Shown here piece after piece: positions 17,656-26,022 of a stretch of 48,520 bases of DNA. Origin of the DNA: Candidatus Methanophagaceae archaeon GoMg1 (GTDB lineage Archaea; Halobacteriota; Syntropharchaeia; Alkanophagales; Methanospirareceae); NCBI GenBank assembly GCA_013180605.1, contig QBUL01000185.1:1-48520 (forward strand). The letters run 5' to 3'. Under the pieces are notes generated by a model that saw only the letters and a list, made by a program, of their open reading frames with translations, had not been told where the DNA came from and ran no database searches. The translations under genes were made by a program, and so were the position numbers. Numbering within the stretch: position 1 is the first letter of the stretch; each line of letters begins with the position of its first letter.

Positions 17656-18471
17656 ATGGATATAATAAGGGAAGAATGGCCTGAGAAGGATGAGTTTGTA
17701 GTTTGCACGGTAAAAGAGCTTAAGACCTTCGGGGTGTTCGTCGGGCTTGAGGAATACGGGGGTAAGGAGGGGCTGATTCATATCTCTGCGGTATCTTCTG
17801 GCTGGGTGAAACATCTCAGGGATTATGTCCGGGAAGGGCAGAAGATAGTATGTAAAGTGCTGCATGTGGATGCTCAAAGAGGACATATAGACCTATCACT
17901 AAAGGCGGTAAAGGAAAGTCAAAAAAAGGAGCGGATAAAAGAGTGGAAACGAGAAAACAAAGTAAAGAATCTGCTCTCGCTTGCCGTTTCGTCCTCTACC
18001 ACCGTCAAGATCGGCAATGAGGAACTCAATGAGGTTGAGCGGAAATTAGTGGATACCTACGGAAGTTTATACGATGCGTTTGTAGAGGTTGTAAAGGTAG
18101 GCAAAGAAGCACTGACTCCGCTTGGAATAAATCCTGAACATGTAGATGCCATACACGAAGTGGCAGTTGCGAACGTTAAAATCCCGTCAGTGCAAATAAC
18201 GGGCTATGTAGAGCTAACCTGCCCCTTATCCGACGGTGTGGAAACAATAAAAAAGGCGCTGAAGAAGGTAGAAAAGGTGGCTGGTACAAACACAAACGCC
18301 AATGGCGTCAAGGTGGAATGTTCCTATATAGCGGCGCCGAGATATAAAATATGTGTTACCGCACCCGATTATAAAAAGGCGGAGAACGTATTAAGCGACG
18401 CTGCGAATGCAGCCATTGAAGAGATAAAGAGTAAAGAAGGAACTGGGGAGTTTTACAGAACTCTTTCTTAA
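17656..18471 (+). CDS. eif2a: Translation initiation factor aIF2 alpha subunit
   Basis: Alpha subunit of the trimeric aIF2 that carries initiator Met-tRNA to the small ribosomal subunit. The N-terminal S1/OB domain shows FVVCTVKELKTFGVFVGLEE and KEGLIHISAVSSGWVKHLRD (residues about 14-60), followed by the KVLHVDAQRGHIDLSLK strand set. A helical middle domain and a C-terminal alpha/beta domain follow. The 271-residue length is typical. It follows eS27 by 25 nt and ends in a hairpin with a T run. Confidence 0.96.
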   Translation: MDIIREEWPEKDEFVVCTVKELKTFGVFVGLEEYGGKEGLIHISAVSSGWVKHLRDYVREGQKIVCKVLHVDAQRGHIDLSLKAVKESQKKERIKEWKRENKVKNLLSLAVSSSTTVKIGNEELNEVERKLVDTYGSLYDAFVEVVKVGKEALTPLGINPEHVDAIHEVAVANVKIPSVQITGYVELTCPLSDGVETIKKALKKVEKVAGTNTNANGVKVECSYIAAPRYKICVTAPDYKKAENVLSDAANAAIEEIKSKEGTGEFYRTLS

Positions 18472-18500
18472 AGCTTGACGTTTTATGAGCTTTTTTTTTT
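18470..18500 (+). terminator. Hairpin and T-run terminator after aIF2 alpha
   Basis: AAAGCT and AGCTTT arms flank a 12-base loop and run directly into ten T. The Nop10 gene further on would then need its own promoter, which the repeat-borne TATA box could supply. Confidence 0.6.
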
Positions 18501-18519
18501 CAATAAAACAGAAAATAAA

Positions 18520-18690
18520 TTATAGACTTAGATTAACGCTCGTGGGCTCTGCCCACGTCCCCGCAAGCCCTGAAAGGGCTTAATTAACACCGATAAAAAG
18601 AGCAATGCCGTTAGTCCAGTCCAACAAAAGAAAGAAAAAATCTGTGTAAATCAGTGTCTTAAATAGAAGGAGGTTATGCTTTATATACAA
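18520..18690 (+). repeat. Composite A element with nested D twin hairpin, upstream of nop10
   Basis: A-element core GCAATGCCGTTAGTCCAGTC, A-rich stretch, and right end AATCTGTGTAAATCAGTGTC followed by TTAAATAGAAGGAGGTTATG and TTATATACAATAAA. The D twin hairpin (18541-18581: CGTGGGC-TCT-GCCCACG, then AAGCCCT-GAA-AGGGCTT) is inserted in the left terminal repeat, exactly where the 30.5 kb copy is uninterrupted. Confidence 0.85.
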
Positions 18691-18701
18691 TAAAAATATT
18701 T

Positions 18702-18869
18702 ATGTCAAAGATAAGAAAATGTGTGGCGTGTGGGGAATACACACTAAAGGAGGTCTGCGAGAAGTGTGGGCGAAGAACGAAAGAAACAACGCCTCCAAGG
18801 TTTTCCCCTAAAGACCCGTATGGGAAATACAGAAGGATGATGAAATATGGAAGAGATAGAAGTGCATGA
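18702..18869 (+). CDS. nop10: H/ACA ribonucleoprotein protein Nop10
   Basis: A 55-residue protein with an N-terminal zinc ribbon (KCVACGEYTLKEVCEKCG, cysteines at 7, 10, 19 and 22) and the conserved PPRFSPKDPYGKYRR linker followed by a short helix. Nop10 binds Cbf5 in the H/ACA complex that makes pseudouridine in rRNA. It overlaps the next gene by 23 bp in another frame (PAC2 start at 18847), so the two are surely co-translated. The A-element TATA box lies only about 18 bp ahead of the ATG, closer than usual, so a leaderless transcript or readthrough from aIF2 alpha is possible. Confidence 0.95.
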   Translation: MSKIRKCVACGEYTLKEVCEKCGRRTKETTPPRFSPKDPYGKYRRMMKYGRDRSA

Positions 18870-19605
18870 GCTAAAGAAGGTGAAACTGAACAAGCCTGTT
18901 TTGATAGAAGGGCTTCCAGGCGTAGGAAACGTGGGTAAATTAGTGGCTGAGCATATAATACATGAGCTTGGCGCCGAGAAGATAGTGGAGATTTATTCGT
19001 GGCATTTCCCTCCTCAGGTATTGGTAAACGACGATGGGACAGTCAGTTTATGCAAAAACGAGGTATATGCGTGGAAATCAAAGAATCTGGATTTGTTAAT
19101 CATCACCGGTGACCAGCAGAGCGTTACAAACGAGGGGCATTATATTATAACCGAGACGCTTCTTGACATTGCGCAGCAATACGGTGTTTCGCGTATATAC
19201 ACGCTTGGTGGTTATGGAATAGGTCAGCTCGTGGAAAAGCAAATGGTGCTTGGGGCTGCGAATGATGCTGAACTTGTAGAGGAGATGAAGAAATACGGTG
19301 TTGAATTCAGGGAGGAAGAGCCGGGGGGCAGTATCGTGGGTGCATCGGGACTTCTATTAGGTCTTGGGGGGCAGAGAGATATTCCTGCAGTTTGTTTGCT
19401 CGGTCTCACCTCGGGGTATCTTGTAGACCCCAAAAGTGCGCAAGCAGTGCTCAAAATCCTTAGTCATGCATTGAATCTTGAAATACCTATGCAGGCGTTG
19501 GAAGACCGCGCAAAAGAGATGGAAAAGGTGGTCGAACGACTGAAGGAGATGGAACAAGCACAGATTCCAAGGACTCGCGAAGAGGAACTGGGGTACATAA
19601 GATAA
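18847..19605 (+). CDS. PAC2-family protein (proteasome-assembly-chaperone-like)
   Basis: A 252-residue member of the archaeal PAC2 family (COG2047), related to eukaryotic proteasome assembly chaperones. Marks are PVLIEGLPGVGNVGKLVAEH near residue 20, DLLIITGDQQS, YTLGGYGIGQ and the GASGLLLGLG segment. The C-terminal tail is a charged helix (LEDRAKEMEKVVERLKEMEQ). Partner and exact function in archaea are not established; the conserved linkage to Nop10 and aIF2 alpha suggests a role connected with ribosome or RNP work. Confidence 0.9.
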   Translation: MEEIEVHELKKVKLNKPVLIEGLPGVGNVGKLVAEHIIHELGAEKIVEIYSWHFPPQVLVNDDGTVSLCKNEVYAWKSKNLDLLIITGDQQSVTNEGHYIITETLLDIAQQYGVSRIYTLGGYGIGQLVEKQMVLGAANDAELVEEMKKYGVEFREEEPGGSIVGASGLLLGLGGQRDIPAVCLLGLTSGYLVDPKSAQAVLKILSHALNLEIPMQALEDRAKEMEKVVERLKEMEQAQIPRTREEELGYIR

Positions 19606-19609
19606 GTTA

Positions 19610-19775
19610 AATTATAGACGCAGATTAACGCGGATTAACACAGATTATAAGAACCAACACGGCTAAATTTAACTTAAATAAATCTGCGTAAATCCGTGCA
19701 AATCTGTGTCCTAAACACTCTGCGTACTCTGCGCTCTCCGCGATGACAAATCTCACGGGATTTTTAGATAGTAGT
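19610..19775. repeat. A element followed by inverted B half between converging genes
   Basis: A-type ends AGACGCAGATTAACGCGGAT and AATCCGTGCAAATCTGTGTC surround a different core (GAACCAACACGGCTAAATTT). Directly after comes a B half in minus orientation: CTCTGCGTACTCTGCGCTCT, then CCGCGATGAC, with the flank ATTTTTAGATAGTAGTGCCC that also precedes the B copy at 8.4 kb. The unit fills the space between the PAC2 stop and the dnaG stop. Confidence 0.75.
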
Positions 19776-19784
19776 GCCCTTCCA

Positions 19785-20990
19785 TTAGGCTGAGTCTGCG
19801 GTTAGTATCTTCAGCGAGGTGGGTACTTTAGTCACATCCCCTATTTTTATTCCTACTACATAGTCCAAACCCTTATCCTTTGCGAGGTCTACGATTCGCT
19901 GTGTTATCACACCGTCAAACACCACGCTTTTCGCGTTTTCGCTCGTTTCTTTTAGTTCGTTCGCCAGCTCCCTCACGGTGGTTTCCTTTACTATTTTCTC
20001 CTCTTTATCTAATAGCCGTGCCTTAAACGTGCCTCCAAGCTCTTGCAGATGTGTTTTGAAGGGGGTTATATTCTTCTCCTTTTCCTCTCCTCCCTCCTCC
20101 TTAACCTTGCTGGTCCTTCTTTGTACTATCCTTGGTTGCGGTTTTTGAACTTGCTTCGGTTCTTGCTCCTTTTTCTCTTTCTCGTATCCCTGCTGCTCTA
20201 CGGATGTCTTATTGTGCAATGCTTTTGATATTTCCTTGTACGTCATATCCTCTACGCTTCTCCCTTCTGGCGACATGGCGATGTAATCAACGTCTGCAAC
20301 CTGCAAAAGCTCTTTTAATATGAGGTCGCCACCTCTATCCCCATCAAAGAAAGCAGTAACGGTCTTCCTCTTGCTCAGCTTGGGTACGGTAGGCGGTATG
20401 TTTGTACCTTCCACAGCAATTGTGTTTTTTATCCCGTATTTAAGCAGATTTAACACGTCTGCACGCCCCTCTACGATCAGTATGGCATCCGAACTGTCTA
20501 TGTTCGGTCCTGCAGGCAAGCCTTTATAGCTGGTTATTTCTTCCATTCTTACCGCCTGCTTCACTTCACTCACCATCGTTTCACTATCAATGCTCGTCTC
20601 GATAATTTCGCGCATCAGTAGTTTTGCTCGCTCGGTTATTCGTTTCCTTTTTGTCGCCCTTATGTCCTCTAACCCTGTGATTTCCACGTGTGCAATACAC
20701 GGGCCGACTCGGTCTATCGTCTCTAAGGAAGCGGCTAATATCGCAGTTTCCGCCTTGTCCAGACCAGAGGGGACAAGTATTTCACCGCGCGATTTCCCCC
20801 CTTTTGACTCTATGTTCACCTCGATTCTGCCTATTCTACTACTCTTCTGCAAGTCTCTCAGGTCTAACTCGTCGCCTAACAGACCTTCTGTTTGACCAAA
20901 TATTGCGCCAACCACATCGGATTTTTCAACAAAACCTTCAGCTGTGATGTTAGCGTGAACCATATATTTTGTTGTATCTACTTCATGCAT
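19785..20990 (-). CDS. dnaG: Archaeal DnaG-like primase / exosome subunit
   Basis: Archaeal DnaG is a stable subunit of the RNA exosome and has primase activity in vitro. The N-terminal domain starts VDTTKYMVHANITAEGF and includes GQTEGLLGDELDLRDLQKSS. The Toprim domain has LIVEGRADVLNLL (Glu174) and AFFDGDRGGD (Asp216 and Asp218). A low-complexity charged linker (KEKKEQEPKQVQKPQPR and KEEGGEEKEK) joins a C-terminal domain. AAAGGAGGGA before ATG 20990 is a strong ribosome binding site. The 401-residue length is normal. Confidence 0.96.
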   Translation of the reverse strand: MHEVDTTKYMVHANITAEGFVEKSDVVGAIFGQTEGLLGDELDLRDLQKSSRIGRIEVNIESKGGKSRGEILVPSGLDKAETAILAASLETIDRVGPCIAHVEITGLEDIRATKRKRITERAKLLMREIIETSIDSETMVSEVKQAVRMEEITSYKGLPAGPNIDSSDAILIVEGRADVLNLLKYGIKNTIAVEGTNIPPTVPKLSKRKTVTAFFDGDRGGDLILKELLQVADVDYIAMSPEGRSVEDMTYKEISKALHNKTSVEQQGYEKEKKEQEPKQVQKPQPRIVQRRTSKVKEEGGEEKEKNITPFKTHLQELGGTFKARLLDKEEKIVKETTVRELANELKETSENAKSVVFDGVITQRIVDLAKDKGLDYVVGIKIGDVTKVPTSLKILTADSA

Positions 20991-21184
20991 TTTATTTCCC
21001 TCCTTTAAGGTTCCTTCTCTTTTATCTTATGATTTCACCATTACCTTTGCCTTTTCTACACCTTACTATCCCTCTTGGCAACATAAACAAACAGGTTCTG
21101 CCTGTTTATATATGAGACTATATGTGTATGTATATAATATTGATATTATAGTAAAAGATAAAAGTTATATTTTTATGATGGAGA

Positions 21185-21258
21185 TGGGCTCGATGCGATT
21201 CGAACGCATGACCTCCGCCGTGTGAAGGCGGTGTCATAACCAACTAGACCACGAGCCC
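21185..21258 (-). tRNA. tRNA-Val (CAC)
   Basis: On the minus strand the cloverleaf is clear: acceptor GGGCTCG pairs with CGAGCCC, the anticodon stem CCGCC pairs with GGCGG around the loop TTCACAC (anticodon CAC, valine), and the T arm is ATGCG-TTCGAAT-CGCAT. The discriminator base is A and CCA is not encoded. No intron. Confidence 0.97.
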
Positions 21259-21337
21259 CTTTTACTTTACTTTTCGTTTACCTTACTTTTACTTTACCTC
21301 ATCTTACTTCAGTACACCTCTCCTTACTTATTACTCA

Positions 21338-21354
21338 GATGTTTTAAATATAAA
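21338..21354. promoter_or_regulatory. Shared A+T-rich promoter between tRNA-Val and argJ
   Basis: GTTTTAAATATAAAC is nearly self-complementary and reads as a TATA box on both strands, about 80 nt from the tRNA on one side and 100 nt from argJ on the other. Between it and the tRNA lie several short CTTTACTTTT-type repeats. Confidence 0.4.
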
Positions 21355-21452
21355 CTTCCACGAGAGCAGAATAATGGTATACGAAAGCTTTACCAAAGAA
21401 AGAGAATTCTGATATTAGTATTATCCTGTTGTATGTATCTGTAGAGGGAGAG

Positions 21453-22685
21453 ATGAAGATAGAAACAGTACGAGGCGGACTATGCGCAGTGAAAGGAGTA
21501 CGTGCATACGGGATAAGAGAGGGGCATAATGGGTTAGCATTGATAGAAGGGAAAGGGCAAGCAGTAGGTATGTACACAGCGAGCAAAATAAAAGCAGCAC
21601 CTGTTCTGTTTACAAAGCGACAGCTTAATGGAGATGGGGGGCGAATACAGGCAATAATTGCAAACAGCGGTTGTGCAAATAGCTTTACCGGCGAGCAGGG
21701 GATGAGGAACGCAGAGAAAATGGCGAAACTCGCTGCTGATTCGTTAGGAGTCAATGAAGAAGAGATAGCGGTTGCATCTACGGGTCCCATCGGGAAACAA
21801 TTAGATATGGAGTTAATAGAAAGGCAACTCGGACACGTGGTGAAAGGGTTAACTTCCGAAGCGACAGGCAGTACGACCGCAGCGAAGGCTATATTGACCA
21901 CCGATACCTTCTATAAGGAACGAGCAATACGCATTGATACGGGCAATGAAGAACGCGTGATAATATCGGGAATAGCAAAAGGCTCAGGAATGATATTTCC
22001 TCATTTAGCTACTGCTACTGCCACAATGCTCTCTTTTATTTATACCGATGCTCGGCTGAGTGAAGAGATACTGAGGGTGTGTTTTGAGGATGCCGTTGCG
22101 AATTCATTCAATATGGTCGTTGTGGATGGGGACATGAGTACGAACGACCTGGTATTACTCGTATCTACGGGTCAGGGAGGAGAGATAAGTGAAGGTGATT
22201 TTAAAGAAGGTTTGAATTTCGTATGTAAAGAGCTCGCGAAGCTAATCGCAAGGGATGGGGAAGGGGCGACAAAGTTTATCGAAGCGCGGGTAAAAGGTGC
22301 TGGGTCTGTGGAGGATGCGAGGGAAGTGGCGAAAGCAATAGTCAGGTCGCCGTTAGTGAAAAGCGCTATTTTTGGTGAACGTCCAGATTTTATGTGTGGT
22401 CGTATAATAGCAGCTATCGGAAGCTGTACTACCGTTAGCGACGTTGACCCGGGCAGAATATCCATTGGGTTAAAAGGTGAGGATGAAGGTAAGGAGAAGG
22501 ATAAGGATAAAGATAAAGTTTTAGCGGTAAAGAACGGAGAATTTATGGATTTGACGGGTGTGGCGCGAGAGCTAATGAAGGATAAGGAGATATTTATTGA
22601 AGTGGACCTGGGCGTGGGGGAAAGCGAAGCGACCGCATGGGGGTGCGACCTTTCTTATGATTATGTCAAAATAAATTCGAGTTAG
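21453..22685 (+). CDS. argJ: Glutamate N-acetyltransferase / ornithine acetyltransferase ArgJ
   Basis: Transfers acetyl from N-acetylornithine to glutamate in the cyclic arginine pathway; the precursor cleaves itself at an Ala-Thr bond, the Thr becoming the nucleophile. ATG 21453 follows AGAGGGAG and is preferred to the in-frame TTG at 21429. Family marks: NSGCANSFTGEQG, TTAAKAILTTDTF, the cleavage region near residue 190 and CGRIIAAIGSC. The cleavage region reads MIFPHLATATATMLSFIYTD: compared with the usual PxMATML it has two extra Ala-Thr pairs. A lysine/aspartate-rich stretch (DEGKEKDKDKDK) is a second low-complexity expansion near residue 355. Confidence 0.95.
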   Translation: MKIETVRGGLCAVKGVRAYGIREGHNGLALIEGKGQAVGMYTASKIKAAPVLFTKRQLNGDGGRIQAIIANSGCANSFTGEQGMRNAEKMAKLAADSLGVNEEEIAVASTGPIGKQLDMELIERQLGHVVKGLTSEATGSTTAAKAILTTDTFYKERAIRIDTGNEERVIISGIAKGSGMIFPHLATATATMLSFIYTDARLSEEILRVCFEDAVANSFNMVVVDGDMSTNDLVLLVSTGQGGEISEGDFKEGLNFVCKELAKLIARDGEGATKFIEARVKGAGSVEDAREVAKAIVRSPLVKSAIFGERPDFMCGRIIAAIGSCTTVSDVDPGRISIGLKGEDEGKEKDKDKDKVLAVKNGEFMDLTGVARELMKDKEIFIEVDLGVGESEATAWGCDLSYDYVKINSS

Positions 22686-22768
22686 AGTCAGGACTTTTTC
22701 ATTGCATGTGCTGTATGACTCCCTTCTATTTAAGATGCAGATTTACTTTGGCAATGCCACATTTCAAA

Positions 22769-22804
22769 ATTCACCGCAGAGAACGCTGAGTTCGCAGAGA
22801 AAAT
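22769..22804 (+). repeat. B element, left half only
   Basis: AAAATTCACCGCAGAGAACG then CTGAGTTCGCAGAG matches the left arm of the B elements. It lies between the converging argJ and priS genes. Confidence 0.6.
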
Positions 22805-22867
22805 TAGGTGCCAGAGCAGAGTTAGTTGTCACGTATTAGTAGCCGCCCTAACGCTCCAAACCGCTAT

Positions 22868-24049
22868 CTATATCTCCGCAACGCCCCTGCACATAAAATA
22901 AACCGCAACGTGCTCGGGTACCGAAACCACTTCGCCTTGTTCTACCTTATATATTTCGCCTTTCAGCTTTATTGCCGAATTCCGACCGACGGTTATTTCT
23001 ACCGGCGAATCACCAAATACGACTGCATCGTCCAGCGGATTAAACGCCTTAAAGGTTTCAATACTTAGCGGTTTCACTTCCAGACTTGACTTGCCATGTA
23101 ACGAATTAGGCAGCCGGATAAGCCGTTTTATGTCTGATGTGACGGGTTCATCCACCCTATCTGCGGACTTTACGCGGACGGTTTTCGTTACCGCTTTTGT
23201 TATTCCTTCCCATATCTGCTTACCGAACCGCGGGATTTGACCCTTTTCTATTCGCACCATCACGGTATCATCCTTTGCGATTTTTATTATGTTTCTCGCA
23301 TTTTTCCCTTTTAGCTCCGCTATCTGTTTCAGTTTTTCCATTGCCTTCTCTTCTTCCATTTCCGCTATTTCGTGAAGTAAATCTATTAACCCATCAAGTA
23401 GCCGTTTGCCCCATCCTTCGGGTACCAACCTCAAGTCTTCACTTCCACGCATTTTACCACTATGCTCCTCTTGCGTATCTTTAAAATCGTTCATATCGAG
23501 CCCGGTGCCCATCACATAATCCACTATCTCCCTCCTTTCTCTGCTTCCAAGCCCTCGCACCTCTTCGGTCCCTATATGTATGTGATAGCCTCGTGACCCG
23601 GAAAAAACCAGTTCCATATCCTTCTCGTGAAATCCGAAATCGTTGAGCATAAAGTCAATCAGTTTCTCTGTTTCTTTTTTTACCTGCACCAGCAAATCCT
23701 CATAAGAATACTGCTCGAGCTCTGTTTCGCTCACAATGTGGTCAGCATCGAGGTCAAAAATCAGGTCAGCGCCAAGCCAGCCCTTATTCGCCATATCTGC
23801 TGCGGGATATTTGTAAATAGCGGCGGAATGATATGCATGAGCAGGCGCATTCTCCCTGAGGTAACTCGCTAAGTCTTTTTCCGTGGCAAACGATTTGTGC
23901 CGCCTCATCACGAGCTTCTCCGGGAAGTAGTGGTCTAAAAAGACGAATCCCCATTCGCGCATCCAGAAATCTTTTGGTATGCTTATCCTCGCACATCTGT
24001 AATACTCTTCAAATTTTGTTCGCACGAATCTTTTTGTTTTTTCGTTCAT
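22868..24049 (-). CDS. priS: DNA primase small subunit PriS
   Basis: Catalytic subunit of the archaeal/eukaryotic PriS-PriL primase that starts DNA strands. The active-site acidic cluster is IFDLDADHI (residues 97-105); SGSRGYHIHIG near residue 168 is the nucleotide-binding SGxxGxH motif; TSDIKRLIRLPNSLHGKSSL near residue 308 is the conserved C-terminal basic segment. The 393-residue length fits. An AGGGGG precedes ATG 24049. The large subunit gene is not in the window. Confidence 0.96.
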   Translation of the reverse strand: MNEKTKRFVRTKFEEYYRCARISIPKDFWMREWGFVFLDHYFPEKLVMRRHKSFATEKDLASYLRENAPAHAYHSAAIYKYPAADMANKGWLGADLIFDLDADHIVSETELEQYSYEDLLVQVKKETEKLIDFMLNDFGFHEKDMELVFSGSRGYHIHIGTEEVRGLGSRERREIVDYVMGTGLDMNDFKDTQEEHSGKMRGSEDLRLVPEGWGKRLLDGLIDLLHEIAEMEEEKAMEKLKQIAELKGKNARNIIKIAKDDTVMVRIEKGQIPRFGKQIWEGITKAVTKTVRVKSADRVDEPVTSDIKRLIRLPNSLHGKSSLEVKPLSIETFKAFNPLDDAVVFGDSPVEITVGRNSAIKLKGEIYKVEQGEVVSVPEHVAVYFMCRGVAEI

Positions 24050-24092
24050 TTCCCCCTTGTGAAGAGAATAATATTTGTATCCATTATGTATC

Positions 24093-24191
24093 TCATTTGA
24101 AAAGGGGTCTCCGTTTTACTGCCGCCTCAAAAGCTTTGAGCTGTTCCGGAGTTAGATCGTCCAATATACCGGACATTGCTTCCAATGCCAT
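24093..24191 (-). CDS. 32-residue conserved-looking small protein
   Basis: Reads ALEAMSGILDDLTPEQLKAF then EAAVKRRPLFK. The DDLTPEQLKAFEAAVKRRPLF pattern looks like a short amphipathic helix protein, of the kind seen beside toxin genes in archaea. No toxin gene is adjacent, and priS follows after 43 nt. A TATA box lies just upstream, giving a nearly leaderless transcript. Function unknown; it may also serve as the leader ORF of priS. Confidence 0.5.
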   Translation of the reverse strand: MALEAMSGILDDLTPEQLKAFEAAVKRRPLFK

Positions 24192-24209
24192 GATTTATTT
24201 TATATAATG

Positions 24210-24225
24210 CTATACTTATAAATAA
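24210..24225. promoter_or_regulatory. Divergent TATA region of the small ORF/priS and hisG
   Basis: ACTTATAAATAAAA works as a TATA box on both strands: about 22-30 bp before the small ORF on the minus side and about 55-60 bp before hisG on the plus side. Confidence 0.5.
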
Positions 24226-24276
24226 AATCCTTCTGCTTTTTCACCGTGATATAAAGGAGAAAAAGGAAAAAGAAAC

Positions 24277-25152
24277 ATGATAACCATCGTAATCCCGAAG
24301 GGCAGTTTAGAGGCACAAACGCTGCTGCTGTTCAAACAGGCAGACTTGGAAATAAAAGTAACAAACAGGGAATACAATCCGAGCATAGAAGACCCACGGA
24401 TAGAGCGTGTGAAGATATTGAGACCGCAGGAAATCCCGGAATACGTTGAGAAAGGGTATTTTGACCTAGGCATTACCGGCAGAGATTGGATTGCGGAAAG
24501 AGGCGCGGATGTAGTGGAGATAGCGGATTTGAGCTACAGTAAAATGGCAGAAAAAGAAGGCGCTGTAAAAATTGTCCTGGCTGTGCCGGCGGACCGAGCG
24601 GGCATAAACGAAGCGAAGGATGTGCCACCGCAAAGTAAAATAAGCACCGAATATCCCAAGCTTACAAAATCGTTCTTTGACAACCTTGGCATTCCTGTGC
24701 AGATATTTTTCTCCTACGGCGCTACAGAAGCAAAGGATATGATGGATGCTATTGTCGAACTCACGGAGACCGGAGAAACGCTGCGAAAAAACAACTGGCG
24801 GATTATACACACGATACTGGAATCGCACACGAAGTTAATAGCGAATAAGGATTCGTGGAACGACTCGAGCAAGAGGGCGGAGATAGAGGAGATAAAGACG
24901 CTTCTTTCCGGTGTGATAGAAGCACGAGGAAAGGTATTGCTCAGCATGAACGTTGCCGAGACTAAATTGAAGGAAGTAATGTCCGCACTCCCAGCGATGA
25001 AAAAGCCGACGATTTCACAACTTTACGGACAGGATTATTACGCAGTTGAAACGGTAGTAAGCAAGCGTGAGGTGAACGTTTTAATACCGAAATTGAAAAG
25101 CATGGGTGCAGAGGACATTATTGAGATGAATATAACCAAGATAGTGCGGTGA
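24277..25152 (+). CDS. hisG: ATP phosphoribosyltransferase, long form
   Basis: First enzyme of histidine synthesis, joining ATP and PRPP. Marks are the opening IVIPKGSLEAQTLLLF, the GYFDLGITGRDW segment near residue 65 and the PRPP loop region FFSYGATEAKDMMDAIVEL near residue 147. At 291 residues with a C-terminal regulatory domain (GQDYYAVETVVSKREVNVLI) it is the long HisG that works without HisZ and is normally inhibited by histidine. GGAGAAAAAGG lies before the start. No other his gene is adjacent. Confidence 0.95.
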   Translation: MITIVIPKGSLEAQTLLLFKQADLEIKVTNREYNPSIEDPRIERVKILRPQEIPEYVEKGYFDLGITGRDWIAERGADVVEIADLSYSKMAEKEGAVKIVLAVPADRAGINEAKDVPPQSKISTEYPKLTKSFFDNLGIPVQIFFSYGATEAKDMMDAIVELTETGETLRKNNWRIIHTILESHTKLIANKDSWNDSSKRAEIEEIKTLLSGVIEARGKVLLSMNVAETKLKEVMSALPAMKKPTISQLYGQDYYAVETVVSKREVNVLIPKLKSMGAEDIIEMNITKIVR

Positions 25153-25167
25153 GCATAATATTTCCGA

Positions 25168-25350
25168 AAAGTAACCACAAGATTACACAACACTTTTTCT
25201 TTTTTGCAAAAAGAAAACCTGTGCTAAAAGAAAAACAAAGAGAAGGTTTTTAGTCAAGGTTTTTACCGAAGGTAAAAAAAGTTGTTGGTAAAGCTTTTCT
25301 TTCTAAGAAAAGGTTTCTCGTGAAATCTTGTGGTTTTGTTCTTGTGGTTC
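25168..25350 (+). repeat. C element between hisG and adkA
   Basis: Bounded by AACCACAAGATTACACAACA and its inverted partner TCGTGAAATCTTGTGGTTTT. Inside are CTGTGCTAAAAGAAAAAC, the small palindrome TTTTTACCGAAGGTAAAAA and the hairpin GCTTTTCTTTCTAAGAAAAG. The right end overlaps the 3' end of adkA and encodes its last residues and stop codon. An inverted near-identical copy is at about 40.98-41.19 kb. Confidence 0.9.
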
Positions 25351-25938
25351 TGACTCCGACAATCGGTTCATCAGCACAAAAAACTCCTCTGCCGCTTTAT
25401 CCAGCGCTCCGTCATGATTCTCTATTATTTTCACCGATGCCCCAGTAAGACACGCATACGCCATTGACATCACTCGGTTCATAAACTGATGCTCTTCTAT
25501 ACTCCTTTCTGCCTCTGCGTCTCTTTCCCTTGTTTTGTCCTTCTGCCTCCGTGCAGCTATTTCTTCAGCAGTGGCTTCTATCAGCACGAACTGGTCTGGC
25601 TTCAGTTCTCGCAATACATGCTCGGGCAATCCCGGAAGGTAACCCAGCGGCGTTTTTACCGTGCAATGCGTATCTACAATAGGATTCATGCTTTCGCTCA
25701 TCTTTGATATCTTTTTACACGCCTGCATCTGTATCTCACGCTGTTTTTCGCCCGGTAACGTTCTCAACCCATCCCTATTCGCCACCAATCCATTTTCCAG
25801 TGCCGTTTCATACATTACATCTCCATAATTCATGGATTTGAACACGATGCTTTCTTCTTCCCCTTTCAGTTTTAAAGCCTCTTCTATCACCGTTGACGAT
25901 CCGGCACCGGGCATTCCTGTTACGACAATTAAAACCAT
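25303..25938 (-). CDS. adkA: Archaeal adenylate kinase
   Basis: Makes two ADP from ATP and AMP. The P-loop reads TGMPGAGSSTV; archaeal AdkA proteins often lack the usual P-loop Lys (GSTT or GGTT forms), so this is a family trait. Other marks: NYGDVMYETALENGLV, VDTHCTVKTPLGYLPGLPEH, IEEHQFMNRVMSMAYACLTG and KIIENHDG. The family normally ends near LMNRL; here about 18 more residues follow, the last eleven (NHKISRETFS and the stop) being encoded by the C repeat. Confidence 0.93.
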   Translation of the reverse strand: MVLIVVTGMPGAGSSTVIEEALKLKGEEESIVFKSMNYGDVMYETALENGLVANRDGLRTLPGEKQREIQMQACKKISKMSESMNPIVDTHCTVKTPLGYLPGLPEHVLRELKPDQFVLIEATAEEIAARRQKDKTRERDAEAERSIEEHQFMNRVMSMAYACLTGASVKIIENHDGALDKAAEEFFVLMNRLSESEPQEQNHKISRETFS

Positions 25939-26022
25939 TTTAATTCGCCTCCTCGTTTATCTGCTTATCTATCTCCAGCTATTTAAATCATGTATAGTAG
26001 TTGGTAAAGAGATTAAATAAGC

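Noticed and set aside
19610-19775. Regularly spaced short repeats (GATTAACGC, GATTAACAC) as a CRISPR array
   Set aside because: Units are only about 11 nt, lack unique spacers of equal size, and form the arms of a dispersed inverted-repeat element seen elsewhere.
25905-25925. Loss of the P-loop lysine in adenylate kinase as a sign of inactivation
   Set aside because: Archaeal AdkA proteins commonly have GSTT/GGTT-type loops without that Lys; all other family motifs are intact.
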